A DNA stretch of 64,000 nucleotides from positions 1 through 64,000 of the forward strand of contig NZ_JAJQVM010000009.1 of the NCBI RefSeq assembly GCF_021234875.1, in the 5' to 3' direction. Both the position numbers and the translations under genes were made by a program. The notes under the pieces are model-generated. The model ran no database searches, had not been told where the DNA came from, and saw only the letters and a list, made by a program, of their open reading frames with translations. Shown here in pieces: positions 25,414 through 36,400 of this stretch. Within the stretch, counting starts at the first letter, position 1, and each line of letters starts with the position of its first letter. This stretch comes from Marinibactrum halimedae. Its GTDB lineage: Bacteria > Pseudomonadota > Gammaproteobacteria > Pseudomonadales > Cellvibrionaceae.

Positions 25414-26793
25414 TTGGCAAAGCCCAAAACAGCGTATGTTTGTAACGAATGTGGATCGGATTACCGAAAGTGGCAGGGGCAATGCAGTGATTGCGGTACG
25501 TGGAATAGTCTGACAGAGGTGCGATTAGGCAGTAATAGCGGTTCTCTCGATGCTCGTCGCTCTGGCTATGCCGGTGCGGGTGGCTTAGAGCAGAACCGCG
25601 TTCAGCTATTAAATCAGATCAGTATTGAGGATGTTCCGCGTTTTTCGTCCGGCTCCACGGAGTTTGATCGTGTTCTTGGGGGTGGCTTTGTTCCCGGAGC
25701 CGTGGTGTTAATTGGTGGTCACCCTGGGGCGGGTAAGTCAACGTTGCTCTTACAAACCTTGTGCTACCTCGCAAGCCAAATGAATGCGCTGTACATCACC
25801 GGAGAAGAGTCCCTTGCACAGGTTGCTATGCGGGCTCAACGGTTAGGTTTGCCGATGGATCGACTGCAAATGCTTTCAGAAACCAGCGTTGAATCCATTA
25901 CAGACATCGCGCGAGACGTAAAACCGCAAGTCTTAGTCGTCGATTCTATCCAAGTGGTGCATATGGCCGATATTCAATCTGCACCGGGCAGTGTTTCGCA
26001 AGTCCGCGAAAGTGCAGCGTACCTTACGCGTTTTGCAAAGCAAACAGGTACCGTCTTAATTCTGGTAGGCCATGTCACGAAAGATGGCTCATTAGCCGGA
26101 CCGAAAGTGTTGGAGCACATGATTGATTGCTCAACACTATTGGAAGGCGATCAAGATTCCCGTTATCGAACTCTACGAGGCCACAAAAATCGCTTTGGCG
26201 CTGTGAATGAGCTGGGTATTTTTGCCATGACCGAATTGGGTTTGAAAGAGGTATCGAACCCTTCGGCGATATTTTTACAGCGTGCAGAGGACGTCGCGGC
26301 TGGTTCGGTGGTGATGATTGTGTGGGAGGGAACACGGCCTCTATTAGTCGAAATTCAAGCGTTGGTTGATGAAACACACTTTGGTAACCCTCGTCGTGTT
26401 GCGGTGGGGCTTGAGCAAAATCGATTGGCGATGTTATTGGCCGTATTGCACCGGCACGGTGGTTTGCACCTGGGTGACCAAGATGTGTATGTCAATGTTG
26501 TGGGCGGTGTTCGTGTGGCAGAAACCAGTTCTGATTTGGCTCTATTATTGGCGGTAATCTCCAGTTTTCGTAATCATGCCCTCAGTGAAAAATTAATTGT
26601 GTTTGGGGAGGTTGGGTTATCCGGTGAGATCCGGCCTGTTCCCAGTGGACAAGAGCGCTTAAAAGAAGCGGCCAAGCATGGTTTTAAGCGCGCTATTGTT
26701 CCCGTGGCAAACGCACCGAAAACACCGCCTGAAGGCATGGAGGTTATTGCCGTGCGTCGTTTGGCTGATGCCATTGATGCAATGTATGACTGA
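25414..26793 (+). CDS. radA: DNA repair protein RadA (Sms), branch-migration ATPase
   Basis: 459 residues, normal length. N-terminal zinc finger with C10, C13, C24 and C27. RecA-like ATPase with Walker A GGHPGAGKST and a Walker B-type VLVVDSIQ. The RadA-specific KNRFG motif is present (GHKNRFGAVNELG), and a Lon-protease-like C-terminal domain ends the protein. It is a DnaB-like ring helicase that drives D-loop extension in recombination. The start is TTG 25414, with GAGGATA upstream and the family start AKPKTAYVCNECG; no ATG fits. A 14-nt duplication covers its stop codon. Confidence 0.97.
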   Translation: MAKPKTAYVCNECGSDYRKWQGQCSDCGTWNSLTEVRLGSNSGSLDARRSGYAGAGGLEQNRVQLLNQISIEDVPRFSSGSTEFDRVLGGGFVPGAVVLIGGHPGAGKSTLLLQTLCYLASQMNALYITGEESLAQVAMRAQRLGLPMDRLQMLSETSVESITDIARDVKPQVLVVDSIQVVHMADIQSAPGSVSQVRESAAYLTRFAKQTGTVLILVGHVTKDGSLAGPKVLEHMIDCSTLLEGDQDSRYRTLRGHKNRFGAVNELGIFAMTELGLKEVSNPSAIFLQRAEDVAAGSVVMIVWEGTRPLLVEIQALVDETHFGNPRRVAVGLEQNRLAMLLAVLHRHGGLHLGDQDVYVNVVGGVRVAETSSDLALLLAVISSFRNHALSEKLIVFGEVGLSGEIRPVPSGQERLKEAAKHGFKRAIVPVANAPKTPPEGMEVIAVRRLADAIDAMYD

Positions 26794-26823
26794 TGATGTA
26801 TGACTGATGATCTATGACGGATA
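26782..26823. repeat. 14-nt tandem duplication over the radA stop codon
   Basis: ATGTATGACTGATG occurs at 26782-26795 and 26796-26809, with a third diverged copy to 26823. The radA stop TGA (26791-26793) is part of the unit. Confidence 0.8.
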
Positions 26824-26841
26824 ATGACGTAGGTGAGCTGC

Positions 26842-28464
26842 TTAATTCACTTGCCGCTCTTTATCTTGCCAATACCGGGCTCTTAAATTTTTCTTGAGGA
26901 TTTTGCCTGAAGCATTGCGAGGCAATTGATCGATGTATTCGATGGCTTTCGGTATTTTAAAATCGGCAATTTTGCCACTGAGAAAGGTTACGACATCGCG
27001 TTTTTTTAACGCAGTATTATCATTCAAGACAATAAATGCCGTCACAATTTCTCCCCAGCGATTATCGGGTTTTCCAATAATCGCACACTCTTTGACGGCG
27101 GGATGATCGGCTAACACAGATTCAATCTCGGCAGGATAAATGTTTTCCCCTGCATAAATAATCATATCCTTAATGCGGTCGCACACATACAGATAACCAT
27201 CTTGATCGAGATAACCGGCATCACCCGTATAAACCCAGCCATCACGCAGCGTCTCGTCGGTAGCTTCTGGATTGTGCCAGTAACCCAACATTCGAGAAGG
27301 CGAGTGGATGACAATTTCTCCTGTTTTACCCGGCGGCAAAGGGTTGCCTGTTGGGTCAAGTACTTTAATTGAAACCCCTGGTAGTGCTCGCCCTGCTGCA
27401 GAAATATAGGGGTGATGGGGAAGATTGTGATCTTCAGGGCGCAAACAAACCGCCATATTGCCAGTTTCTGTCATACCGTAAATTTGAAAAAACGACGCAT
27501 TAAATAAATTCTTGGCTTTGGTTAATAATTCCGGAGTAATGGGGGATGCCCCATAAAGTACGCCATTAACAGAACGGAGTTTATCTGGTGTCGCATTGGG
27601 CTCGGATAATATGAATTGTATCATTGCGGGCACTAATGCAACTTTGGTAATTGTATGTTGCTCAATGATTTTTATGGCTTCAGGTGCATTAAAAAATGCC
27701 ATTAAGCAGCTTTCTGCGCCTGCAAGAAAACCTTGTATAGCCCACCATAATCCACCAATGTGAAAAATGGGTAATGACAGTAATAACGAATCGTGACTGT
27801 TTAGCCCCATCCAGTTATCGCCTTCTGTCTTCATGGTATTGAGTAAGTCAAAAAACGTATAATGAGCTAACACTACTCCCTTGGGGCGCCCAGTTGTTCC
27901 GCTGGTGTACATTTGTACGACGGCATCAGTAGTGGTGTAGTTTCGTGTTATTTGTTCGGCACCTTCTTTTTCATAAAAGGGTTGTATATTGTGAGAAGGG
28001 GTTTGAACAGCTTGAGACCATTCTTCATAGTGCAGATAGTTTTCCGTAGAAATTAGGGTGTTGGACTTATCCCCAATGACAATAATTTTTTCTATCTGAC
28101 TCAGCTTATTCATCACGTCCACAATGGCTGGAAATAAATCTTTTTCAATAAAAACGATTTTGGCCGTGCAGTCTTCAATAATGTAAGCAATTTCTTCCGG
28201 TTGAAGCCGCCAATTGATGGGGGTGAGAACTGCATGTGCAATGGCGCAAGCAAAAAACAATTCGTAGTTCTCGATTCTGTCTTTCGATAATAGCGCAACT
28301 CGATCATTACTTTTAATGCCGAGTGAGAGTAATCCATCGGCGGCTTTTAAACTGTTTTCTTTTAATTCTGAAAAAGTAGTGGTTTTGTGAGTAGATCGAA
28401 AGCATTCTTTGTTCGTGTGCTGGTTTTCAATAAGAAATAATGCGCCAGGTATTGTATTTATCAT
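26842..28464 (-). CDS. Acyl-AMP/acyl-CoA ligase of the FadD family, probable ScoC/FadD10 counterpart of the isonitrile-type cluster
   Basis: 540 residues. ANL-superfamily enzyme: P-loop MYTSGTTGRPKGV near residue 190, QIYGMTETG, the YTGDAGYLDQDG motif, DRIKDMI hinge, and the C-terminal Lys in PRNASGKILK. It adenylates a carboxylic acid and transfers it to a thiol, either CoA or a carrier-protein phosphopantetheine. It is divergent from the oxygenase gene at 28799 across a 334-base shared upstream region. In Streptomyces and Mycobacterium isonitrile clusters a ligase of this family (ScoC, FadD10) loads fatty acyl and isonitrile-acyl groups onto an ACP. Here the acceptor would be the N-terminal ACP of the megasynthase. 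The cluster role is inferred from context; the ligase family is certain. Confidence 0.9.
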   Translation of the reverse strand: MINTIPGALFLIENQHTNKECFRSTHKTTTFSELKENSLKAADGLLSLGIKSNDRVALLSKDRIENYELFFACAIAHAVLTPINWRLQPEEIAYIIEDCTAKIVFIEKDLFPAIVDVMNKLSQIEKIIVIGDKSNTLISTENYLHYEEWSQAVQTPSHNIQPFYEKEGAEQITRNYTTTDAVVQMYTSGTTGRPKGVVLAHYTFFDLLNTMKTEGDNWMGLNSHDSLLLSLPIFHIGGLWWAIQGFLAGAESCLMAFFNAPEAIKIIEQHTITKVALVPAMIQFILSEPNATPDKLRSVNGVLYGASPITPELLTKAKNLFNASFFQIYGMTETGNMAVCLRPEDHNLPHHPYISAAGRALPGVSIKVLDPTGNPLPPGKTGEIVIHSPSRMLGYWHNPEATDETLRDGWVYTGDAGYLDQDGYLYVCDRIKDMIIYAGENIYPAEIESVLADHPAVKECAIIGKPDNRWGEIVTAFIVLNDNTALKKRDVVTFLSGKIADFKIPKAIEYIDQLPRNASGKILKKNLRARYWQDKERQVN

Positions 28465-28798
28465 GCCAAAATTCCACGGGTGTTTTTATGGGTGACGCCT
28501 TAAGTTTGGAAAGTCGTCACTTTAACGTTAATGTGATGAAATGTTAATAAATAAATCTATGAATAACAGTGCAAATGAGAGAGTTTGATGTGGCAAAACG
28601 TCGCATTCTTTACTCGTGCCTGCCTGATTATGATGTGTTTTTTGAGTTCTCTATTTTTAATATTAATGATAAATAAGTCTGTAAAATATCAGTTGAAAAT
28701 AAAGGGGTTCTTCTGTTGGAGTTGTGACTTTTTAGTATAAAAACCTTTTTTTGGAAGGGTTTTTTCAGTGGGTGAAACTGATGGTTAGAGGAGTAATA
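28465..28798. other. Divergent upstream region of the isonitrile-type cluster
   Basis: AT-rich 334 bases between the ligase (-) and oxygenase (+) genes. No open frame of note. A TATAAA at 28736-28741 could be a -10 element but lacks a good -35. I could not find a convincing Fur box. Confidence 0.45.
28739..28765 (+). promoter_or_regulatory. Terminator-like leader hairpin before the oxygenase gene (possible attenuator)
   Basis: AAAAACC (28739-28745) pairs with GGTTTTT (28758-28764) around a 12-base loop, the stem ending in a T-run. It lies 34 bases before the ATG at 28799 and on the same strand. The position suggests attenuation or simply a stop for upstream transcription. Confidence 0.35.
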
Positions 28799-29743
28799 AT
28801 GCTAAACCCAAATGAAATCAATGTTGAAGGTCAAACAGCAATCACTTCGGTTAATGTAGATAATAGTGCCATTGATGTAATAGATTCGCCTCAAGGTGAA
28901 ATCGGTGGTGAGATTACAGGAGTTGATGTGAAAATGCTCACGCCAGCTTCTGAAGAAATTAAGATCATTCGAGAAGCTATTTATCGAAATAAGTTAGTGG
29001 TGATTCGTAATCAACCATTGAATACAAAAGAATATATTGCCTTTACTAAGTTGATTGGTACGCCACAGGTGTATTTTCAGCCGCAATATCACCACCCAGA
29101 TCACCCTGAAATTTTTGTTTCAACGAATATTTCTGATAATGGTAAAAAAGTAGGGGTTTCAGGCACAGGCCGATATTGGCATACGGACTGTTCTTTTGAA
29201 AAACATCCCTTGTCGTTAACGTCTATTCGGCCTGTAGTGCTACCAAATTCGGTACGTGGGACTTACTACATGAATATGGCAAAAGTGTATGAAGCTCTGC
29301 CATCAGAGCTTAGAGAGTTTGCAGACAGTGCTATTGCCATTCACCAAGGGCAACTGCGTTACAAAGTGCAAGCCTGTGATATTGATCGATCTCTTCATGA
29401 GTTATTAGAACAAATAGACAGAGAAGTCCCGCCTGTAGAACACCCGGCTGTCATTACGCATCCGGCCACTGGTGATAAAATACTCTATGTCAACCGTGGT
29501 TTTACAACGAAATTTAAGGGGCTATCGTTTGAAGAAAACCAAGAGATGCTAGAAGCGATATTGTCTTTTTCGGAACAAGAAAAATTTGTGCATCTGCATC
29601 GATGGGAAGAGAATGATCTCATTATTTGGGATAACCGATATTTAAATCATATGTCGGTTGAAATACCACCAGGAGAATTAAACAAAAGCTATCGTATTGG
29701 CATTTACGATGAATACCCTTTTTATCAAGGAATACATCAATGA
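28799..29743 (+). CDS. Fe(II)/2-oxoglutarate oxygenase of the ScoE/Rv0097 type (isonitrile-forming candidate)
   Basis: 314 residues from ATG 28799 with AGAGGAG six bases upstream. TauD fold: iron ligands H128 and D130 (YWHTDCSF) and H284 (YLNHMS), and the 2-oxoglutarate arginine R299 (SYRIGIYDE). Beyond the general fold it follows ScoE as I remember that sequence: YFQPQYHHP for YYEPMYQHP, EIFVSTN..DNGK for EIFVSSN..ENGK, NSVRGTYYMNM for KNRGTYFIDM, and a Lys in the RYKV segment. These include residues reported to hold the glycine-derived carboxylate (Y92, Y97, R153, K189 here). ScoE converts an N-carboxymethyl-3-aminoacyl acid to the 3-isocyano acid by oxidative decarboxylation. It overlaps the next gene by four bases. 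Confidence 0.88.
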   Translation: MLNPNEINVEGQTAITSVNVDNSAIDVIDSPQGEIGGEITGVDVKMLTPASEEIKIIREAIYRNKLVVIRNQPLNTKEYIAFTKLIGTPQVYFQPQYHHPDHPEIFVSTNISDNGKKVGVSGTGRYWHTDCSFEKHPLSLTSIRPVVLPNSVRGTYYMNMAKVYEALPSELREFADSAIAIHQGQLRYKVQACDIDRSLHELLEQIDREVPPVEHPAVITHPATGDKILYVNRGFTTKFKGLSFEENQEMLEAILSFSEQEKFVHLHRWEENDLIIWDNRYLNHMSVEIPPGELNKSYRIGIYDEYPFYQGIHQ

Positions 29744-30351
29744 ATACTTCCAATACCTTTGTGAAACAAGTGCTTTCTAGTGAGGGAGAGGCATTACCTA
29801 TTAACGAAAAATCATATTCTGCGAATGAGCCTTCTTCAGAAGGTTGGAGAGAGCCTATTTCTCAATCGTTTAAAGCGAGGGTGCTCTCTCCCTACCGTGA
29901 TCACTGTCGATATTTAAAAGAAGCGGTATTTTCAGCAACAAGCACAAAAGCAACCGAAATGTTGATGGAGGGAGAGTTTGCCATTGCGGATTCTTGCTAT
30001 ATTGATGATACCGGCCATTTCAATGCGGTAGAATTTAATATTTGTTTTAATCAAATTGCGTATACGCATCTGGCTTACTGCATTAAGCATCATTTAATTG
30101 AAGAGTTAAATGACTACGATATTTCTTCGTTTTTTCAGAAACAATTATCCAACTTTCTTATTGTCAATATCTCTAGTCAATACCTTTCAGAATTAAATGC
30201 TAAGTATTTTAAAGGCCTATTTGGTATACATTCCATTAGAAAGCGATCTCAATACACCTTTATGAAAACATACTGTGAGTTTGAAGATGAGCATAAAGGG
30301 CGGGCGAAAGGTGAAGTGACATTGGCAATTCGATCGGCAAGCATTGAATAG
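29740..30351 (+). CDS. FcoT/ScoD-type hot-dog enzyme (glycine adduct formation candidate)
   Basis: 203 residues, no signal peptide. From about residue 43 it tracks M. tuberculosis FcoT (Rv0098) as I remember it: ARVLSPY..CRYL, FSAT, then YIDDTGHFNAVEFNICFNQIAY for YIRSTGHFNAVELILCFNQLAY. The active-site residues of FcoT (Tyr33, Tyr66, Asn74, Asn83) correspond to Y52, Y87, N95 and N104 with identical spacing among the last three. Annotated as a fatty acyl-CoA thioesterase, its homologue ScoD instead helps add glycine to an alpha,beta-unsaturated acyl-ACP in isonitrile lipopeptide biosynthesis. It is fused by a 4-base ATGA overlap to the oxygenase. The 40 N-terminal residues are extra and polar. 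Confidence 0.85.
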   Translation: MNTSNTFVKQVLSSEGEALPINEKSYSANEPSSEGWREPISQSFKARVLSPYRDHCRYLKEAVFSATSTKATEMLMEGEFAIADSCYIDDTGHFNAVEFNICFNQIAYTHLAYCIKHHLIEELNDYDISSFFQKQLSNFLIVNISSQYLSELNAKYFKGLFGIHSIRKRSQYTFMKTYCEFEDEHKGRAKGEVTLAIRSASIE

Positions 30352-30419
30352 CCTTTTGATGTGATGCCGAGAAATGCAAGTGTACAAGGTCAATAGTAGT
30401 TAATAAGGTTAGTGGTTTT

Positions 30420-33400
30420 ATGATAAGAGCTTCTTTAGATGCTTTAATTCATCAGTATTTGGTGGATGCATTATTATTAGATGAAGGTGAGTGCTTAAAT
30501 GCGGACGATCGGTTTTCGGATCTCGGTGCAGATTCTGCACAAGCGGTAGAGCTAAAATGTCACTTGGAAGAAGCTCTTTCCCTTTCATTAAGCAGTACAT
30601 TGATTGTAGAGTATCCAACCTTAACTGTTTTGCTGGATTATCTTGTTGAATGTGTTACCTCTAAGCAAAATGAAGCTCTTAATAATAATCACTCTTTGGA
30701 AGACAATAAACCTGTTGATGAACAAAAAGAGTCGTTGAAAGAAAGCGTTTTTCCGAAAAAAGAAAAAGAGTTGAACGTTTCAGGTGATGTTGTACTTATT
30801 GGACAAGCATGTCTCTTCCCTGGTATTAAAGATGCTGACGCATTGAAAGAACAGGTAAAATCAAATCGTCTTTTTCAAGTGCTCTCAACTCAACCTGAGA
30901 AAAAATTTCAATATGGGCGTATTTCTCGCACAGTGAATATAGATTCACTGAGAGAAAATTGGGGTATTGGTCAAGCGGATGCTGATATCACAAAAGAGGA
31001 TCGTGTTCGATTAATGCTTAACGCGCTGCACCAAGCATTAAATGCATCGGCCATAAATATTGCCACTTTTTCTCAATTTCGAGTGGGTGTGTTTATGTCT
31101 GAGTCGGCATTGATTGATTCAGGGTTGGCATCAACAGTGCCACTTGCCAATCTTCTTTCTTATTTACTGAATGTCTCTGGCCCTAGTGAAACAATTCAGT
31201 CTTTATGTACCAGCGGATTTGCTGGTATTCATAAAGCGATGCAAGCGATACAGAGTAAAGAATGCGATATTGCAGTAGTGGGTGCCATTAATCTCATTAA
31301 TGAAGAGCAATTTACTGCGGCGATGGAATGTGGCGTATACGATTCATTGCTGAGCGAATCTCACACGATGCGCAGTTTTGATCAATCTGCATCAGGTTTT
31401 ATCCGTTGTGAAGGTGTTGGGCTACTGGTATTGGCTTCTGCTCACGTTTCACAAAAACTAACGGAAAAGCCATTGGCATATATTTTTTCTTCATCTATAG
31501 CGCATGGTGGCCGAGCATTTTCCCTCGACGCTCCGAACCCGAAAGCAATGGGAGAATGTATTCGCTCTGTAATAAATCGGGCGAATGTACATGTAGACGA
31601 TATTGATTATGTGGAAGCCCATGGTATTGGTAATCGCTTGGCGGATGCCATAGAGCTGAATACCTTAAATTCTGTATTAAAAACGCACCGGCGTTGTCAG
31701 CAAAAGAGGTGGCAGGTGGGTTCTATTAAGCCCAGCATTGGTCACGTAGAGTTGGCTTCCGGTATTGCTTCATTCATGAAAGCGGTAGATATTTTACAGA
31801 GTCATGTATTACCGGGGGTTAGTGGGTTAAGCATGGTTAATGCTGAGTTACCTCGTGACCATGCATTAACGTTAAAGAGTTCATCGACCCATTGGCAGCA
31901 AAAAGAGGGTAAGCCACGGTGTATATTATTGAATAGTTACGCCATTGGAGGTTCTTGTGCCGCGCTGGTGGTGTCTAATCAACCAAAAACAGAGAGCATG
32001 GTTGTTGACTCATCCTCTTTAACAGAAAAAGAAACACCCAAAGAAATCGAATTTAATGTGAAGTATGACAACATTCTTGGTGAGTCTTATTTAAGTCAAT
32101 TAGACGATATTGCACAGAATGTGTTTCAACGACCTTATCGCAGTTTGCCGTCAGAAGCCTCTCCGATGGATTATGGGTTTGATTCGATGGTGATGATTCA
32201 ATTTTTGCATCGTGTGAACAGTGCTTTCGATATTTCAATATCTGTTGGTGAAATTTTAACACTCAGTCGCTTTTCAAATTTCATTCAAATACTAAAGCCT
32301 TATCTGAAGGGTAAGGCGACAAGCTCTTCTGAAACAAAAAACGCTTCTTCAATAAACGAGTCACAACATAATTTTAATGAAGTAAAGCAATCATTATTAT
32401 CTGAAATTCAAAAGGGGTTGTGGTTTGTTCAATCTTCTTGCCCGAACTCAACCGAATTTAATGTCCCTATTTTGTTTCAATCTAAACAACGTTTGAATTG
32501 TGTTTGTCTCGATAAAGCATTTGAGTTATTCACTCAGTCAACACCGATGATGCGTGTGAATTTTCTAGAAGATATTGAAAGTGGTGAGGTCATTCAGAGA
32601 TTGTCTGATATGGTGCGATCTCGCCCGTATGATGATTGTACTCATAAAGATTGTACTCATAAAGATGCTCATGAAAATATTCGACATAACCACAACGTTA
32701 TTCATCGTATTGAGGTACCTTGTGAATTCGTATCGGCTAATCAGAATACTATGTTAAGTCAAGATTTTGATTTAAATCTCAGTGCTGGGTCGGAAAAAGA
32801 GAATAAGAAAAAAGAAACGATAATGAAAAAGGGTTTTGTACAGGAGCGATGTTGGCAATTGTTGCGCCAGCCATTCAATCTTGCTTCGGAGCCTTTGATT
32901 CGATGTTATCACTTCACTTCTTCTCAGCAAGACACTCCAGAGGAATATCTCTTTTTTGTTCTACATCACATCGTATTTGATGGTTTAAGTGGAATGCTGT
33001 TTACCGAAAAGTTTTGGTCTCTCTATCATCAGCTTTGCCAGGCGGGCGAGATGCAGCATGATGTGGAAGCGCAATATAGTACACTGACGCCAATAATACC
33101 TCATGATTATTGGCGTTTTATAGAATGGGAGCGACAGTATTTGGCATCACCTCAAGCTGAAGCATCAAAGCATTGGTGGGCGTCTGTGTTACACGATGTA
33201 AATAGTGATATTTCCTTGCCTTATGATTTCACAAAAGATCATGCGCCATCCTCAAATTCTGTCGGTGTGGCCTGTCAAAAATGCATTGTGGAAGGTTCGA
33301 GATTAAGACAGTTGCAGAGTTTTTCAAAAAAACACCGGGTGAATTTCTCTGTCATATTGCTGTCGGCGTATGCAATACTAATTCATAAATTGTCTAGCCA

Positions 33401-36400
33401 GGCGGACATTTCGATTGCAAGCCCTGTAAGTGTTCGACCAACGTCTGATTTTGATAATAGCATAGGCTGTTTTATCAATCTTATTGTTACTCGTTGTCGC
33501 GTGAAGGGTGAAGAGTCATTATTGAGTTTATTGCATCATATTAAATCTGTTTATCTTGAGTCATTGAGTCACAGTCAGTATCCGTTTTCTAAATTGGCGA
33601 CAGATTTAGATTTAAATATCTTTCGAAATGGTTTGGGGTTGGCGTCTATTGGATTCACTTATCAAAATATTTTTGAGGGGTATCCAAGTAAGTTGCTTGA
33701 CAATATCGATGTCAATTTAGAAATGGATATTTATCAAGAGGCTGGAGACCATTATGCGTTGGAAGTGTACGATTATCGTGATTACCTACAGGTAAATTTG
33801 AAATATCAGCGTTGTTTATTCGAATCCAAGACTATAGAGCGTCATTTGACTTATTGGATGACAATTCTGGATACCTTCTTAGAATCACCTGAAAAAACGG
33901 TAAAATCACTCAATATCCTTGATGATAAAGAGCGACAATTCCTTTTGAGTCGGTCAGGCCCGGTTATTTCTGAGAATGAGTTGGATTATAGTGTTCTTGA
34001 TCGTATTTTTGATCGGGCGGGTGTGTCCCCTCATGCTGTCGCGGTTATAGACGGGGAGTGCCTGTGGACTTATCAGCAACTTTGCGATGACGTTATGGTT
34101 CGTTGTCAACAGCTAACGCAGTGTGCCCTTCATCAATTTTACAATGCCCCTTTAACGTCTAGTACCGTTATTGGTGTTGCCTTGCCTCGATCTGGCGAAG
34201 CAATTGTCACCATGCTGGCCATTATGAATCTGGAGTGTGTGTATTTACCTATAGACCCTGCCGTGCCCAAAGCGCGCCTTGAGCATATCGTTGAAGAGAG
34301 TCAGCTTCTCTTTATGGTATCGGATAACGAGAATCACCCTTTTTCTGTACCCCTTAACATTTTGAAGCAATACTCTAATCAAGGTGCCAATCAGAGCAAA
34401 AGATTTTACGAAACCGAAAAAAAACAGAAAGCCATACTCAGCCAAGCTGCTGATCAGCCTACGGTTGCTAAAACGATGGCTCCTAAAGCTAAGATCGCTC
34501 CTAAAGCTAAGGTCGCTCAGTCCAACAATCCGAACTCATTGGCTTATATTATTTATACGTCAGGCAGTACGGGCACCCCGAAAGGCGTTATGGTGTCTCA
34601 ACGCAGTTTAACGAATTTGTCTTTGCATATGATTAATCAGTATCGGTTAACCTCTCATGATCGAATTTTGCAATTTTCACCACTGATTTTTGATATGTCT
34701 CTTGAGGAAATTTTTCCCGCATTATTGTGTGGTGCTGCGGTTGTTGTCCGTCGTGATGAAGACGTTGATCCCAGTGCGTTTTATCGTCGTGTCTGTGACA
34801 ATGGTGTGACCGTATTAAATTTACCTCCGGCCTTTTATCCCGTATTAAATTCATTATCGTCAAAACAAAAGCAACGGCTTTTCTCACAGGTGCGGGTATT
34901 ATCTTTCGGCGGAGAGGCCTTGCCTCAATCAGTGATAGACAATGTTGAGTGCTATCCTGTCGAACTTTTTAACGCTTACGGCCCATCAGAATATACGGTA
35001 AATACCGCCATTGAAGCAATACAGGCTAATAATATTGACACTGGAAAATCCATTACGATTGGTACTCCTATTAGTAATACGACGTGTTATATCTTAGATG
35101 ATAATTTACAGCTTGTACCCACGGGGGTTGCAGGAGAACTGTTTGTTACAGGGGCTGGATTAGCACAAGGTTATGTGGGCCAACCATTTCTCACAAAAAA
35201 AAGATTTATTAAGAATCCCTTTAGCAAAGGGATGCTCTATAAGACGGGAGATATAGCCCGCTGGGATAACGACGGTAAAATTATTTTTCTAGGTCGAAAG
35301 GATGAGCAGATAAAAATTCGTGGATTTCGAATTGAGCTTGGTGAAATTGAAAGTGCTTATGCGAGCTTTTCAGCCATTGTATCTGTGGCTGCTGTGGTGG
35401 TTAACCTTTCTAAGGTTAATAACGTTAACTCAGAAGAGAGTACTTTAATAGATGATGCTTCAATAGAGGGGGCGTCAATAAATAGTACGTCAGAAGGTAG
35501 TAAGGCTGTAGAGCAGGAAGGGGATAATTCTGTAATTGCAGTGTTTTATACCTCGGAAGAAAATGTTAATGAAGAGACATTAAAGTCGCATGTATCTGAT
35601 TTTTTACCAGCTTATATGGTGCCAAATTTTTCAAAGCAAGTAGCCGCGTTACCGTTAACGTCGAATGGAAAAGTGGATCGAAAATCTCTGGCGCAACAGG
35701 TAGGCTTAAAAGATACGCAATCTATGAAAGTTTCCGTCAAGCCTGAAACTTCAATGGAAGCCGAATTACTGAATTTGTGGAAAACCTTATTGCCTAATAG
35801 ATCTATTGGGGTATGCGATGACTTTTTTGCAATCGGAGGGCATTCATTACTGGCAATACAATTGGTCTTTAAAATTAATCAGCACTGGAAAACGGTCATA
35901 TCGGTATCCGACTTCTTAACGTATCCATCTATTCGCCCATTTGCTTCGTATTTAAAAGCGCAAATAGGCATTCAGGATCAAGTAATATCTGATGAAGATA
36001 ATAATGATAATAAAGTAAAAGCACTTGATTCCATACGCATATTAAAACCATCATCGATAAATCTTATTCTGCCGGGTATGCCAGGGTTGGCGGAAGCCTA
36101 TTCTGAAATGGCTCAGCAATTAACGGGAGGAGGAGAGGTCATTGCCTTGGATATGGCAGGTTTTGATGGCCGTAAGCCCTATGAGTCAATCGAAAGCATG
36201 GCCGAGTACAATATAGAATGCTTAAAAAAGTATTGTTCATCTGGCCATATTAACCTGTATGCTCACAGTTATGGCGGTACAGTTGCACTGGAAATGTTGC
36301 ATCAACTTCAAAAACAAACCGAACAAGGGCTGGCAGATATTCATATTGATTCGGTAACTTTTCTAGATAGCAGAATTCATCGACAACAATGCAGTGTTGA

